From: Lacrimispora sinapis
Lineage (GTDB): Bacteria > Bacillota > Clostridia > Lachnospirales > Lachnospiraceae
NCBI RefSeq assembly: GCF_043633585.1
Contig: NZ_CP141832.1
Location: 186,001 to 250,000, forward strand
Direction of reading: 5' to 3'
DNA: 64,000 bases
Part shown: positions 29,318 to 37,644 of the stretch, piece by piece
Layout of the letters: the number at the start of each line of letters is the position of its first letter
How positions within the stretch are numbered: position 1 is the stretch's first letter
Program-made: the position numbers and the translations under genes
The notes under the pieces: generated by a model
Database searches by the model: none
Told to the model about the DNA's origin: nothing
Seen by the model: only the letters and a program-made list of their open reading frames with translations

Positions 29318-31972
29318 ATGCAAAAAGAGTATTTAATGGAGTCCTCTGAGGTACTTAAAAAACTTGAAACATCGGCCCACGGCCTTACAAGCGCTCAGGT
29401 TGAGGAACGAAAATTAAAATATGGTTTGAATAGATTAAAAGAAGGTGTGAAACCCAGCCTGATTCAAAAGTTTTTTAACGAACTGATTAATTTTATGAAT
29501 GTTGTACTTATTGCTGCAGCAGTTATTTCGGGAATTACTTCACTCTATGAGGGTGAAAGCATGATAGATACTTTGATCATTCTTCTTGTTGTTACAATCA
29601 ATGCAGCACTTGGGGTATATCAGGAATCAAAGGCAGAGGCAGCCATAGAAGCACTGCAGGATATGGCTGCCGCGACTTCAAATGTAATAAGAAATGATAA
29701 AATCGAAAGTGTCCGCTCAGAAGAACTTGTTCCGGGAGATATTATTCTTTTAGAAGCAGGGGATGCAGTACCTGCGGATTCAAGATTAATTGAATGTGCC
29801 AGCATAAAAGTGGAAGAGGCTGCGCTGACTGGAGAATCCACCTCTGTAACAAAGACGGAAAAGGTAATAGGAACCGGTTTAAAAGAGGTTGCTCTTGGTG
29901 ATAGAAAGAACATGGTTTATACAGGCTCTACCATTGTTTACGGCCGCGGAAAGGCGGTTGTCTGCTACACCGGAATGAATACGGAGATTGGACGTATTGC
30001 GGACGCGATCAATACGGCTAAGGATGAAGAAACTCCGTTGCAGATAAAGCTGAATCAGCTTTCAAAGGCACTATCAATTATGGTTCTGGCAATTTGTGCC
30101 TTTATGTTTGCTGTTGATATTTTCCGAATAATGATGGCTGGAGGTGAGATTCATCTTGACGCTCTCATTGATACATTTATGATTGCAGTTTCTCTTGCAG
30201 TAGCTGCCATTCCGGAAGGTCTTGCAGCAGTTGTCACCATACTTCTCTCCATTGGCGTTACAAAGATGTCAAAAGAACATGCAATCATAAGAAAGCTTAC
30301 GGCAGTAGAAACTCTTGGATGTACACAAATTATCTGTTCTGACAAAACCGGAACCCTGACCCAGAATAAGATGACTGTTGTAGAACATTCCTGTTCCGAT
30401 GAGAAACTTCTTATGACGGCAATGTCTCTTTGCTCTGATGCGGAAATGGATTTGGATACCTTTCAGGCGGTTGGAGAGCCTACAGAATGTGCGCTTGTCA
30501 ATGATGCATTTAAGAATGGCTTGTCCAAGCCGGAACTTGCCAGGGAATATGTCAGAGTAGCGGAAGCACCGTTTGATTCTGTTAGAAAAATGATGTCAAC
30601 TCTTCATAAAAAGTCTGACGGTACCGTCCTTCAGTTTACCAAGGGGGCACCGGATGAGGTGCTTAAGAGGTGCAGCAGGGCTTATATTGATGGCAATATA
30701 GTAGAAATGACAGAAAAACTCCGGTCGGAAATCATTGCGTCCAATAAGAAAATGGCAGATAGAGCCCTTAGGGTTTTATGCGCTTCTATGAGAGAATGGT
30801 CTGAATTGCCTTCTTCCGCACAGCCTGCAGATATCGAAAATGATTTAATCTATGTTGGCCTATCCGGCATGATTGATCCGGTAAGACCCGAGGTAAAACC
30901 TGCAATCAAGGAATGCAAGGAAGCTGGAATCCGGGCAATTATGATTACCGGAGATCATAAGGATACTGCAGTTGCAATTGCAAAAGAACTTGGTATCCTT
31001 GAAGATGAGGGTATGGCCATTACTGGAGCCGAATTAAATAAACTATCTGATGAGGAGCTTGAGAAAGACATCCATGAGTATTCCGTGTATGCCAGGGTTC
31101 AGCCGGAGCATAAGACGCGTATTGTAAAAACATGGAAAAAATTATCCAGAGTTACAGCCATGACCGGAGATGGTGTTAATGATGCCCCCTCCATTAAGGA
31201 AGCTGATATCGGCGTTGGTATGGGAATTACCGGAACGGATGTTACAAAGGACGTTGCAGACATGGTTCTGGCAGACGATAATTTTGCAACAATTGTCAGT
31301 GCGGTTGCTGAGGGAAGACGAATCTATGACAACATAAGAAAAGCTATACAGTTTCTCTTATCCTCAAACCTTGCAGAAGTTATTTCGGTATTCATTGCCA
31401 GTTTACTCGGCTTTACCATATTAAAACCGGTTCATCTGTTATGGATAAACTTGATTACGGACTGTTTCCCAGCCATAGGAATCGGTATGGAGGAACAGGA
31501 GGCCGATATTATGAAACGGAATCCAAGAAATGCAAAAGATGGGATTTTTGCCGATGGTGTGGCTGGTGAAACATTATTCCAGGGAGCCGTAATCGGTGGT
31601 CTTACTCTTTTGGCGTATTTTGTAGGTCATTATATGGAAAGCGGATTGTGGGAAATTGCGGAAAGTGCTGACGGTATGACAATGGCCTTCTTATCCCTGT
31701 CCCTCCTTGAAATGTTTCACTCCTTTAATATGCGTTCAAGGCATGAGTCAATCTTTCGGTTGAAGACAAGCAATAAGTTTTTATTCGCCTCACTTCTGGC
31801 GTCTTTCTTATTGACAACGGCAGTTATCTATGTGCCATTTTTAAATAATGCATTTGAGTTTGAACATATTTCATTGACGGAGTATTTTACAGCGGTTCTG
31901 ATTGCTGTTTCTATCATTCCAATAATGGAAGTAATGAAGTTTATAAGACGAATTCAGCTGAAAAATAAGTAA
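29318..31972 (+). CDS. P2A-type (calcium) cation-transporting P-type ATPase
   Basis: An 884-residue pump of the SERCA/PMR1 group that exports Ca2+ (or Mn2+) using ATP. Seen in order: an N-terminal cation-ATPase domain, two membrane helices (about 55-100), the actuator TGES (ALTGEST, near 165), two more helices with the PEGL ion site (IPEGLAAVV, near 300), the phosphorylation site CSDKTGTLTQ (near 340), KGAPDEV in the nucleotide domain, TGDH, the hinge MTGDGVNDAPSIKEADIGV, and six C-terminal helices with LLWINLITDCFPA. GGGAGAAG upstream of 29318 supports this start over 29282. Its position between acid-sugar genes is not explained by function. Confidence 0.93.
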   Translation: MQKEYLMESSEVLKKLETSAHGLTSAQVEERKLKYGLNRLKEGVKPSLIQKFFNELINFMNVVLIAAAVISGITSLYEGESMIDTLIILLVVTINAALGVYQESKAEAAIEALQDMAAATSNVIRNDKIESVRSEELVPGDIILLEAGDAVPADSRLIECASIKVEEAALTGESTSVTKTEKVIGTGLKEVALGDRKNMVYTGSTIVYGRGKAVVCYTGMNTEIGRIADAINTAKDEETPLQIKLNQLSKALSIMVLAICAFMFAVDIFRIMMAGGEIHLDALIDTFMIAVSLAVAAIPEGLAAVVTILLSIGVTKMSKEHAIIRKLTAVETLGCTQIICSDKTGTLTQNKMTVVEHSCSDEKLLMTAMSLCSDAEMDLDTFQAVGEPTECALVNDAFKNGLSKPELAREYVRVAEAPFDSVRKMMSTLHKKSDGTVLQFTKGAPDEVLKRCSRAYIDGNIVEMTEKLRSEIIASNKKMADRALRVLCASMREWSELPSSAQPADIENDLIYVGLSGMIDPVRPEVKPAIKECKEAGIRAIMITGDHKDTAVAIAKELGILEDEGMAITGAELNKLSDEELEKDIHEYSVYARVQPEHKTRIVKTWKKLSRVTAMTGDGVNDAPSIKEADIGVGMGITGTDVTKDVADMVLADDNFATIVSAVAEGRRIYDNIRKAIQFLLSSNLAEVISVFIASLLGFTILKPVHLLWINLITDCFPAIGIGMEEQEADIMKRNPRNAKDGIFADGVAGETLFQGAVIGGLTLLAYFVGHYMESGLWEIAESADGMTMAFLSLSLLEMFHSFNMRSRHESIFRLKTSNKFLFASLLASFLLTTAVIYVPFLNNAFEFEHISLTEYFTAVLIAVSIIPIMEVMKFIRRIQLKNK

Positions 31973-32382
31973 AAATGGGACAATGTACTTTAATAACAGC
32001 AGCAATCCATGGTTATCATATTGATACGGTTAATAATAAAACGGAAACAGATGTTTATCTGGTTTCCGTTTTTTTGTGCTTATCCGATAAAAAATAAAAC
32101 TTTCAATAAAAAATTATGATTATATTATGGTTATATTTCAATTTTAAACGCAGTTACCCTGGCAATTGTTCTAAAATGCAACATATTTGTACTTTTTTTT
32201 AATGTAAATTTACAATTGATATGTCATAATGTCATCAAGAATAAAACAGTTCTTCTCAAACAGCTTTCTGACTGGAAGTAGAAGAAGAGGGGAGGGGGAT
32301 TACAACAACTTGCTGACCTATCTGAAGGTATACGGTGTAATCGCTAATTATTTTATATTTACCAGTAATAAGGAGGAAAATT
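31973..32382. other. AT-rich intergenic region
   Basis: A 410-bp stretch with a terminator at 32041-32075 and an AT-rich part after it. A TGTCATAATGTCAT direct repeat at 32222-32235 resembles the TGTCAT/ATGACA words upstream of the transporter gene. A 69-codon frame from 32229 has no ribosome binding site and overlaps the next gene; it is not called. Confidence 0.5.
32041..32075 (+). terminator. Terminator after the P-type ATPase
   Basis: ACGGAAAC-AGAT pairs with ATCT-GGTTTCCGT with one bulged base, followed by TTTTTTT at 32069-32075. Confidence 0.85.
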
Positions 32383-33543
32383 ATGCAATATCCAAAACTT
32401 CCAGGTCTCACCTGGGATGGAACTATTTACGAAAATGAAGAAATGAACGTATATGAAGCATTGCTGCCAAATGGCGGCTATCCGACTGCACACGCTCCGG
32501 CAATGCTGGAGCTTCCGAATGGTGATCTGCTTTGCTGCTGGTTTGCCGGAAGCTATGAAGGCAGTGCTGATGTTCATATTGTCTGCTCAATCCTTCCAAA
32601 GGGAAGCACAAAATGGCTGCCTCCAGAAGATATTTCTAACGATCCGGCACGCAGTGAGCAGAATCCTTCGCTGTTCTATGGTCCTGATAATAAAGTATGG
32701 GCAATGTACACGGCTCAGCTTGACCGTCAGGAGGGGAAAGATAATATGCAGTATACCGCTGTAGTCCGATGCCAGAAGAGCAGTGACGGAGGAAAAACCT
32801 GGGGACCATATGAAACATACTTCCCGGAGGAGGGAACCTTCTGCCGCCAGCCGATTCAGGTTCTTTCAAACGGTGTATGGATATTTTCAAACTGGATTTG
32901 TACCGATTCTTCAGAAGGTCTGTCTGGTGATCCAACGGTTTTTCGCATCTCCTATGATCAGGGAAAGAGCTGGAAAAAGGTAATGATGCCTAAGAGCAAC
33001 GGGCATGTCCATGCCAATGTGGTTGAGCTTGATTCCGGACATTTGGTAGCTTTTATGCGAAATCGTGAAGCCTATCGTATACATCGAAGCGAATCCTTTG
33101 ACTGGGGAGAGACCTGGAGCGAGCCGGAACCAACGCCTTTGCCAAACAATAACTCCAGCATAAGCGCCATAAGGCTTCAGAGCGGACGTATTGCTATCGC
33201 ATACAATCCGACCTGCACACCTTTTCCCAAGCCTGGAAAGGCTTCCTGGCCAGGGCTGCGCTGTCCGGTAGCAGTAGCCCTGTCAGAAGATGGCGGCCAG
33301 ACGTTTCCAATCATCCGCTGGCTGGAGCGGGGCGAAGGCTTTATGGGGGATGAGAATAAGACAAACAATCTGCAGTATGAGTATCCGTATATCATGCAAA
33401 GCAAAGATGGAATGTTACACCTTGCATATGCTGCACGCACCCGCAAAGGAGTAAAGTATATAAAGTTCAGTGAAAAAGATATTCTTGGGGAGAAACGTGA
33501 GCAGGTTGGTCTCTACAATCCCACGGCGGCGAAAAGCCACTGA
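32383..33543 (+). CDS. Sialidase-like (BNR/Asp-box) beta-propeller protein
   Basis: A 386-residue protein of the sialidase superfamily. Four Asp-box turns are seen (SSDGGKTWG, SYDQGKSWK, SFDWGETWS, SEDGGQTF), spaced as in a six-bladed propeller, and an N-terminal HAPAMLELPNGDLLCCWFAG strand typical of the BNR_2 group. There is no signal peptide, so it should act inside the cell. True exo-sialidases carry an Arg triad and the FRIP motif; FRIP is not seen here, so sialic acid cleavage is doubtful. Family alternatives include lyases acting on uronic acid glycosides with the same fold. AAGGAGG at 32371 precedes the start. It lies just upstream of a carboxylate transporter, which suggests that it processes what is imported. 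Confidence 0.8.
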   Translation: MQYPKLPGLTWDGTIYENEEMNVYEALLPNGGYPTAHAPAMLELPNGDLLCCWFAGSYEGSADVHIVCSILPKGSTKWLPPEDISNDPARSEQNPSLFYGPDNKVWAMYTAQLDRQEGKDNMQYTAVVRCQKSSDGGKTWGPYETYFPEEGTFCRQPIQVLSNGVWIFSNWICTDSSEGLSGDPTVFRISYDQGKSWKKVMMPKSNGHVHANVVELDSGHLVAFMRNREAYRIHRSESFDWGETWSEPEPTPLPNNNSSISAIRLQSGRIAIAYNPTCTPFPKPGKASWPGLRCPVAVALSEDGGQTFPIIRWLERGEGFMGDENKTNNLQYEYPYIMQSKDGMLHLAYAARTRKGVKYIKFSEKDILGEKREQVGLYNPTAAKSH

Positions 33544-33600
33544 TAATTTATAAATCCTTTCGTTTTACACTTTGAAATAATACAAAAAATATAACGAAAT

Positions 33601-33646
33601 GTGTCATACATGTACCTGACACGGAGTTGAACGTGCACTATGACAC
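33601..33646. promoter_or_regulatory. Operator-like inverted repeats upstream of the transporter
   Basis: GTGTCA (33601-33606) and TGACAC (33617-33622) form a 22-bp palindrome. A second, perfect 8-bp pair is GTGTCATA (33601-33608) with TATGACAC (33639-33646). They lie between the propeller gene and the transporter and look like sites for a dimeric repressor. Confidence 0.5.
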
Positions 33647-33671
33647 CGAGAAAGGCTAGAGGGAAAATACT

Positions 33672-34949
33672 ATGACACCTCAAATGATTATTGCTTTAGC
33701 AATCACAGTATTCATGATTATACTGATTATGGCAGACAAACTACCATTTGGCGCCCCGCCATTACTGGCGTGTCTATTGCTTGTCATTTTTGGAATCACT
33801 GATATTAAAGGCGCATTTGCCGGATTTTCTAATTCTACAATTATTATGCTTGCTGAATTTATGGCAATTATTGCTGCACTTCAAAAAACAAGCTTTATTA
33901 CGGCTTTTAAAAATGCCATGTTTCACATAGCAAACAAAGGAAAGTTCAAGGCATTTTTGTTTATCATTTTAATTGTTATGCTGGGCTGCAGCTTGTTTGG
34001 AACTGGTTCAACGGCATACTACGTTCTGACCCTAGGGTTACTTTCCGCCTTGCCGGAAAACAAACAGCTGCCTCCATCAAAAGTTATTATGACTGCGGGC
34101 TTTGCAGCGAACCACCCATTGCTGCCATTTAACACTGCACTGCAGTATGGTATCGTAATTGCTGTTCTCAACAGTGCTGGTGTTCTTGCACAGGTTTCTG
34201 TGGTTAAGTTTGCAATCATTAACTTAATACTGTCACTTGGTTTCCTGCTTAATTGTGTGATTCAGTACAAATTCCTTCCAAACCACCCAATTGCTGCAGT
34301 TACAGATGCAGCAAAAGCGCAGGGAGAAGCTGTCAGTACTCTGCCTAAGTGGAAAGAGCAGGTAACATATGTTGCTTTCGTAGCTGCAGTAATAGGTATG
34401 ATACTTCAGAGTTTTATTGGCGATGCAGGCTATGCAATTCCTGGTCTGTCGGTAGCAGTAATCCTTGTCATTGGCGTAATGGATTTCAAAGAAATACGTG
34501 ATGCCATATGTGCACCTATCATACTTATGTCAGCTGGGGTTATCGGGATTGCTGATGCACTTGGGAGCACCGGATTAACCAATCTGGTTGGTTCAACCGT
34601 AGCAGGTATGCTTGGAACAAACATCAATCCTTTCCTTATGATTCTTGTATTCTGTATCCTTACAAGCGTGCTGGCAACAATGACTGGCTCCACCATTGGA
34701 ACCGTTTATGTATTTACCCCTCTTGCCATTGCCACATGTACCAGTCTTGGACTTGATCCTACTGCAGCCGCATGTGCAATCGTAATATCTGGCTGGTGTG
34801 GACATTTCCTTCCTATTGATGGTATGCCTGCAATGATAATGGGGGTTGGAAATTATAAAATATCGGAATTCTGGAAATTTACGATTCCACAATACTTTAT
34901 TCGTTTGATTGCTTTGACCGCTGGCTCACTCTTAATGTTCCCTATGTAG
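33672..34949 (+). CDS. SLC13-type carboxylate/anion transporter
   Basis: A 425-residue membrane protein with about 11-12 hydrophobic segments along its whole length. The plan fits the SLC13/DASS (ion transporter) group, with paired hairpin motifs such as FSNSTIIMLAEFMAII and GSTIGTVYVF, and the ANHPLLPFNTA element. Members import di- or tricarboxylates or other organic anions with sodium or protons. In this locus, the likely cargo is the sugar acid or its glycoside that feeds the kinase-PdxA2 pathway. The gene is 128 bp behind the propeller gene, with an operator-like palindrome between them, so it may have its own promoter. The start is not decided by a strong ribosome site (AGAGGG at 33658). 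Confidence 0.82.
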   Translation: MTPQMIIALAITVFMIILIMADKLPFGAPPLLACLLLVIFGITDIKGAFAGFSNSTIIMLAEFMAIIAALQKTSFITAFKNAMFHIANKGKFKAFLFIILIVMLGCSLFGTGSTAYYVLTLGLLSALPENKQLPPSKVIMTAGFAANHPLLPFNTALQYGIVIAVLNSAGVLAQVSVVKFAIINLILSLGFLLNCVIQYKFLPNHPIAAVTDAAKAQGEAVSTLPKWKEQVTYVAFVAAVIGMILQSFIGDAGYAIPGLSVAVILVIGVMDFKEIRDAICAPIILMSAGVIGIADALGSTGLTNLVGSTVAGMLGTNINPFLMILVFCILTSVLATMTGSTIGTVYVFTPLAIATCTSLGLDPTAAACAIVISGWCGHFLPIDGMPAMIMGVGNYKISEFWKFTIPQYFIRLIALTAGSLLMFPM

Positions 34950-34999
34950 GGGCAAAGAAGGGACCTTGAAAGAACTTAAAGATAGAAAGAGGGATAATT

Positions 35000-35347
35000 G
35001 TGACAAATAAGTTTGAATTAGAACATGTTGGCATCAATACACCTGATGCAGAAGAGGCGGAGAAGCTTGCACAGCTTTTAGGAATGATGTTTAACCTTGA
35101 ACCCCGCCATGGACAGAAATCAGAATTTGCGGGTCCATACTTTGAATGTATGAAAAATCCGTTCCTGGGTTCCAATGGCCATATTGCCATGCGTACCCCT
35201 GATTTAACGGCAGCAGTAGAGGAATTGAAAGAAAAGGGATTCTCCTTCAATATGGAAACGGCTGCTTATACAGAGGAAGGCGCATTAAAAAATATTTATT
35301 TAGACGGAGAATATGGCGGCTTTGCCATTCATATTATGCAAAAATAA
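35000..35347 (+). CDS. VOC family (glyoxalase-fold) protein
   Basis: A 115-residue vicinal-oxygen-chelate protein. The first strand FELEHVGINTPDAEEAEKLA carries the N-terminal metal His (H10), and the C-terminal strand GGFAIHIM the last ligand region. VOC proteins include glyoxalases, epimerases and dioxygenases; the type cannot be told here. The start is GTG at 35000, with AGAGGG 6 nt upstream. It is the third gene of the propeller-transporter unit and ends at a strong terminator, so a role in the same pathway (epimerase or detoxification of an aldehyde) is possible. Confidence 0.8.
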   Translation: MTNKFELEHVGINTPDAEEAEKLAQLLGMMFNLEPRHGQKSEFAGPYFECMKNPFLGSNGHIAMRTPDLTAAVEELKEKGFSFNMETAAYTEEGALKNIYLDGEYGGFAIHIMQK

Positions 35348-35352
35348 TGTGA

Positions 35353-35420
35353 GGCTCTATGCGGAATGTTGGAGTGTGCTTGAAAACATATTCCCAACAT
35401 TCCGCATAGAGCCTGTTTTT
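35353..35420 (+). terminator. Long perfect terminator hairpin
   Basis: A perfect 20-bp stem, 35353-35372 with 35394-35413 (arm begins GGCTCTATGCGG), followed by TGTTTTTATTT. It ends the VOC gene unit. Confidence 0.85.
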
Positions 35421-35503
35421 ATTTGCTGCACCAGGTGTTATCTCATGGTTTATGGAATATAATGAAAGTATTAAGAGTGGATGTATGACAGTCAGGAGGA
35501 AAT

Positions 35504-36037
35504 ATGATATTACCAGACGAATTCATAAATCGGGGCTTCTCCATACAAGAAGCCGGTACAGATGATTTGGGAATATACATAGATATTAGAAGAGCCTGCT
35601 GTAAGAACGATGCAGATCAATATTATGGCGGCTGGAATGATGAAATTCAGACCATTATAAGTACGGACAGCTTTCACCGCATGCTGCAGGTGAAAAGCAT
35701 TTATAAGATATTGCAGGAGGACCGGATCATTGGCTTTTTTTCTTTCACAGAGCAAAAGGACAGGATCGGAGACGTTTCCATATATCTATTGCCCCATGCC
35801 TGTGAAACGGAGCTGGAGGTTTTCTTTATTCACCAACTGACATCCCGTTCGGAGGAAACCGGCAAGCCGGTGATTATCACTGTTTTGCGCTCCAGTCCGT
35901 TGAAAGAGCTGTTTGAACGTGCTGGTTTTGAAATTTACGACAAATCAAAAACTCACTACTTAATGAGCTATAATCAAAAAGATCCAAAGGAAACAAACAG
36001 TTACATGAACCGGATTTATATAAAATCACAACAATAA
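35504..36037 (+). CDS. GNAT-like acetyltransferase
   Basis: A 177-residue protein with a weak GNAT fold signature: an N-terminal strand-helix (FSIQEAGTDDLGIYIDIRRA), a central IIGFFSF strand typical of the acetyl-CoA-binding core, and a C-terminal LKELFERAGFEIYDKSKTHYLM element in which GF is the usual GNAT end motif. The acetyl-CoA Q/RxxGxG/A loop is poorly conserved, so the activity is uncertain. AGGAGG lies 6 nt upstream. It is flanked by terminators on both sides, so it is a single-gene unit. Substrate unknown. Confidence 0.65.
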   Translation: MILPDEFINRGFSIQEAGTDDLGIYIDIRRACCKNDADQYYGGWNDEIQTIISTDSFHRMLQVKSIYKILQEDRIIGFFSFTEQKDRIGDVSIYLLPHACETELEVFFIHQLTSRSEETGKPVIITVLRSSPLKELFERAGFEIYDKSKTHYLMSYNQKDPKETNSYMNRIYIKSQQ

Positions 36038-36039
36038 GG

Positions 36040-36081
36040 AGAACCTCAGAAGCAGCATCTGCTATTTCTGAGGTTCTTTTT
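36040..36081. terminator. Bidirectional terminator
   Basis: A 12-bp perfect stem (AGAACCTCAGAA at 36040-36051, TTCTGAGGTTCT at 36066-36077) ends in TTTTT on the plus side and lies between convergent genes. Confidence 0.85.
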
Positions 36082-36100
36082 GCGTTAAAATAATTCTTTT

Positions 36101-36679
36101 TTAAAAAATCACCGGCTGAATCTGTTTTCCTTCCAGTGCCAGTTCCAGAGTATCCCGGATCAGCTCCGTATGTGCGATGAGAGAGGTTGGTTTTTTGACC
36201 GGGTCATCCTGCCCGAAGGGAACAAAATAAATATTTTTTACATTGAATAATGTTCCTACATTTTTAAAATTGATTCCCATGGCATCGTTGGTGGAAATGG
36301 AGATGACCAGGGGCTTTGCGTTCCTTAGATGGGCTTTGGCAGCCATCAGCACCGGGGAGTCGGTAATGCCGTTAGCCAGCTTTGCTAAGGTATTGCCGGT
36401 GCAGGGGGCGATGAGGAGCACATCCAAATACCCTTTGGGTCCGATCGGCTCCGCCTCCTCTACAGTCAGGATCGGTTTGTTGCCGGTCATGCCGGCGATC
36501 CGTTTCATGTATTCTCCCGTATCTCCAAATCGGGAGTCGGTATTTTGAACATTGGTGGAAAAAATGGGATAAACATTGGCCCCCTCATCCACCAGAACCT
36601 TTACCGCTTCTTCGATTTTATCAAACGTACAAAAAGAGCCGGTAACAGCCAGGCCCACCTTCAACCCTTTCAGTTTCAT
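36101..36679 (-). CDS. dpaB: Dipicolinate synthase subunit B
   Basis: A 192-residue flavoprotein-like subunit of spore dipicolinate synthase. It makes pyridine-2,6-dicarboxylate from dihydrodipicolinate in the mother cell, and the product is loaded into the spore core with calcium. Seen: GLAVTGSFCTFDK near the N-terminus, LLIAPCTGNTLAKLANGITDSPV in the middle (a flavin-binding pattern as in HFCD proteins) and ISISTNDAMG. AAGGAG lies 7 nt upstream. It is 11 bp behind dpaA. It shows that the organism can form endospores. Confidence 0.95.
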   Translation of the reverse strand: MKLKGLKVGLAVTGSFCTFDKIEEAVKVLVDEGANVYPIFSTNVQNTDSRFGDTGEYMKRIAGMTGNKPILTVEEAEPIGPKGYLDVLLIAPCTGNTLAKLANGITDSPVLMAAKAHLRNAKPLVISISTNDAMGINFKNVGTLFNVKNIYFVPFGQDDPVKKPTSLIAHTELIRDTLELALEGKQIQPVIF

Positions 36680-36690
36680 ATGCCACTCCT

Positions 36691-37524
36691 TTACGCCAGA
36701 TATTTTACAATTGCTTCAAATAAGATTTTACCGGAGGTTTCCGGTGCGTAGATTCCGGGAAGACCGGGGCATAATTTGGCCCGGATCTTCTGTTTTTTGC
36801 AGAAATCAAAATCTACACCGCCGGGAGCGGAGGCGATATCAATGATGGTTACGTCCGGATCCATGAGACCAATCAAAGTTTCATTTAAAACCAGTGCAGG
36901 GATGGTATTGAAAATAAACGGATACTCCCCTATCTTCTGGGACAGATCAGAAAGAGCAATGGTATCAAAGCCCATGGAAGAAGCCAAAGTGAGCTTTTCT
37001 TCCTTCCTGTCTGCAATGGTGACGGCTCCGTCTAATCCTTTCAGTTTTAATGCAAGCGTTTTTGCACATCTTCCAAAGCCGGTTACCAGACACTTGGTTT
37101 TGTGAAGGCAACCGGGGCTTATGCGCAGAGCTTCGGCAATGGCTCCTTCTGCTGTTGCAATGGTGTTTTTTACTGTGATTTCCTCGATCTCCATGTAATC
37201 AAAGCATTTGATGCCGTTGTCTTTTGTGTAATCCTTTACGTAATCCGGGATATTTCCCCCGAAAAGGATATGGTCAGAATTTAAAAGGCTTAAAAGATTG
37301 CCAATGCCTAAATCGTCCATCTTGTTGACGGAGTGCAGATTTAAATTGTCCCTTGTAAATGGGATGGGACCGAGTATGACCTGATTGGTTTTTATGGCCT
37401 GGTCAATGGAAAATAAGGGATCTTCCATATCATAATGAACCGTTACCGGAAAGCCATGACCGGTTAAAAACCGGCTTAAATAAAGCTGTCTTGAATCGCC
37501 GCCTAAAAGAAGAAAATTGTACAT
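36691..37524 (-). CDS. dpaA: Dipicolinate synthase subunit A
   Basis: A 277-residue Rossmann-fold subunit. Seen: FLLLGGDSRQLYLSRFL at the N-terminus (nucleotide-binding turn), LVTGFGRCAKTLALKLKG in the second Rossmann domain, and an IIDIASAPGGVDFDF segment near the end. With DpaB it oxidises dihydrodipicolinate to dipicolinate late in sporulation. AAGGAG lies 10 nt upstream of the ATG. The gene is divergent from dapA, whose product makes the precursor; the promoter gap has a palindrome and a CATACACA-like -10 on the dpaA side that resembles sporulation sigma factors (inference). Confidence 0.95.
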   Translation of the reverse strand: MYNFLLLGGDSRQLYLSRFLTGHGFPVTVHYDMEDPLFSIDQAIKTNQVILGPIPFTRDNLNLHSVNKMDDLGIGNLLSLLNSDHILFGGNIPDYVKDYTKDNGIKCFDYMEIEEITVKNTIATAEGAIAEALRISPGCLHKTKCLVTGFGRCAKTLALKLKGLDGAVTIADRKEEKLTLASSMGFDTIALSDLSQKIGEYPFIFNTIPALVLNETLIGLMDPDVTIIDIASAPGGVDFDFCKKQKIRAKLCPGLPGIYAPETSGKILFEAIVKYLA

Positions 37525-37598
37525 ACGTGAATCACTCCTTATACTGGTTTATATGATGGAAAATTTGATTTGTGTATGGTACCAACGGGGGATGTTTG

Positions 37599-37618
37599 TC
37601 ATACTTTTGTTAGTATGA
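37599..37618. promoter_or_regulatory. Palindrome between dpaA and dapA
   Basis: TCATACT (37599-37605) and AGTATGA (37612-37618) form a perfect 7-bp inverted repeat with a 6-bp centre, midway in the divergent promoter region. CATAC/GTATG words also resemble sporulation sigma-E/K -10 elements in each direction, so it may be two overlapping promoters and not an operator. Confidence 0.4.
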
Positions 37619-37644
37619 ACCTCTAATTTTGGGAATGATTGTCT

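Noticed and set aside
32229..32438. A 69-codon frame upstream of the sialidase-like gene
   Set aside because: No ribosome site; it runs over the clear AAGGAGG and start of the next gene.
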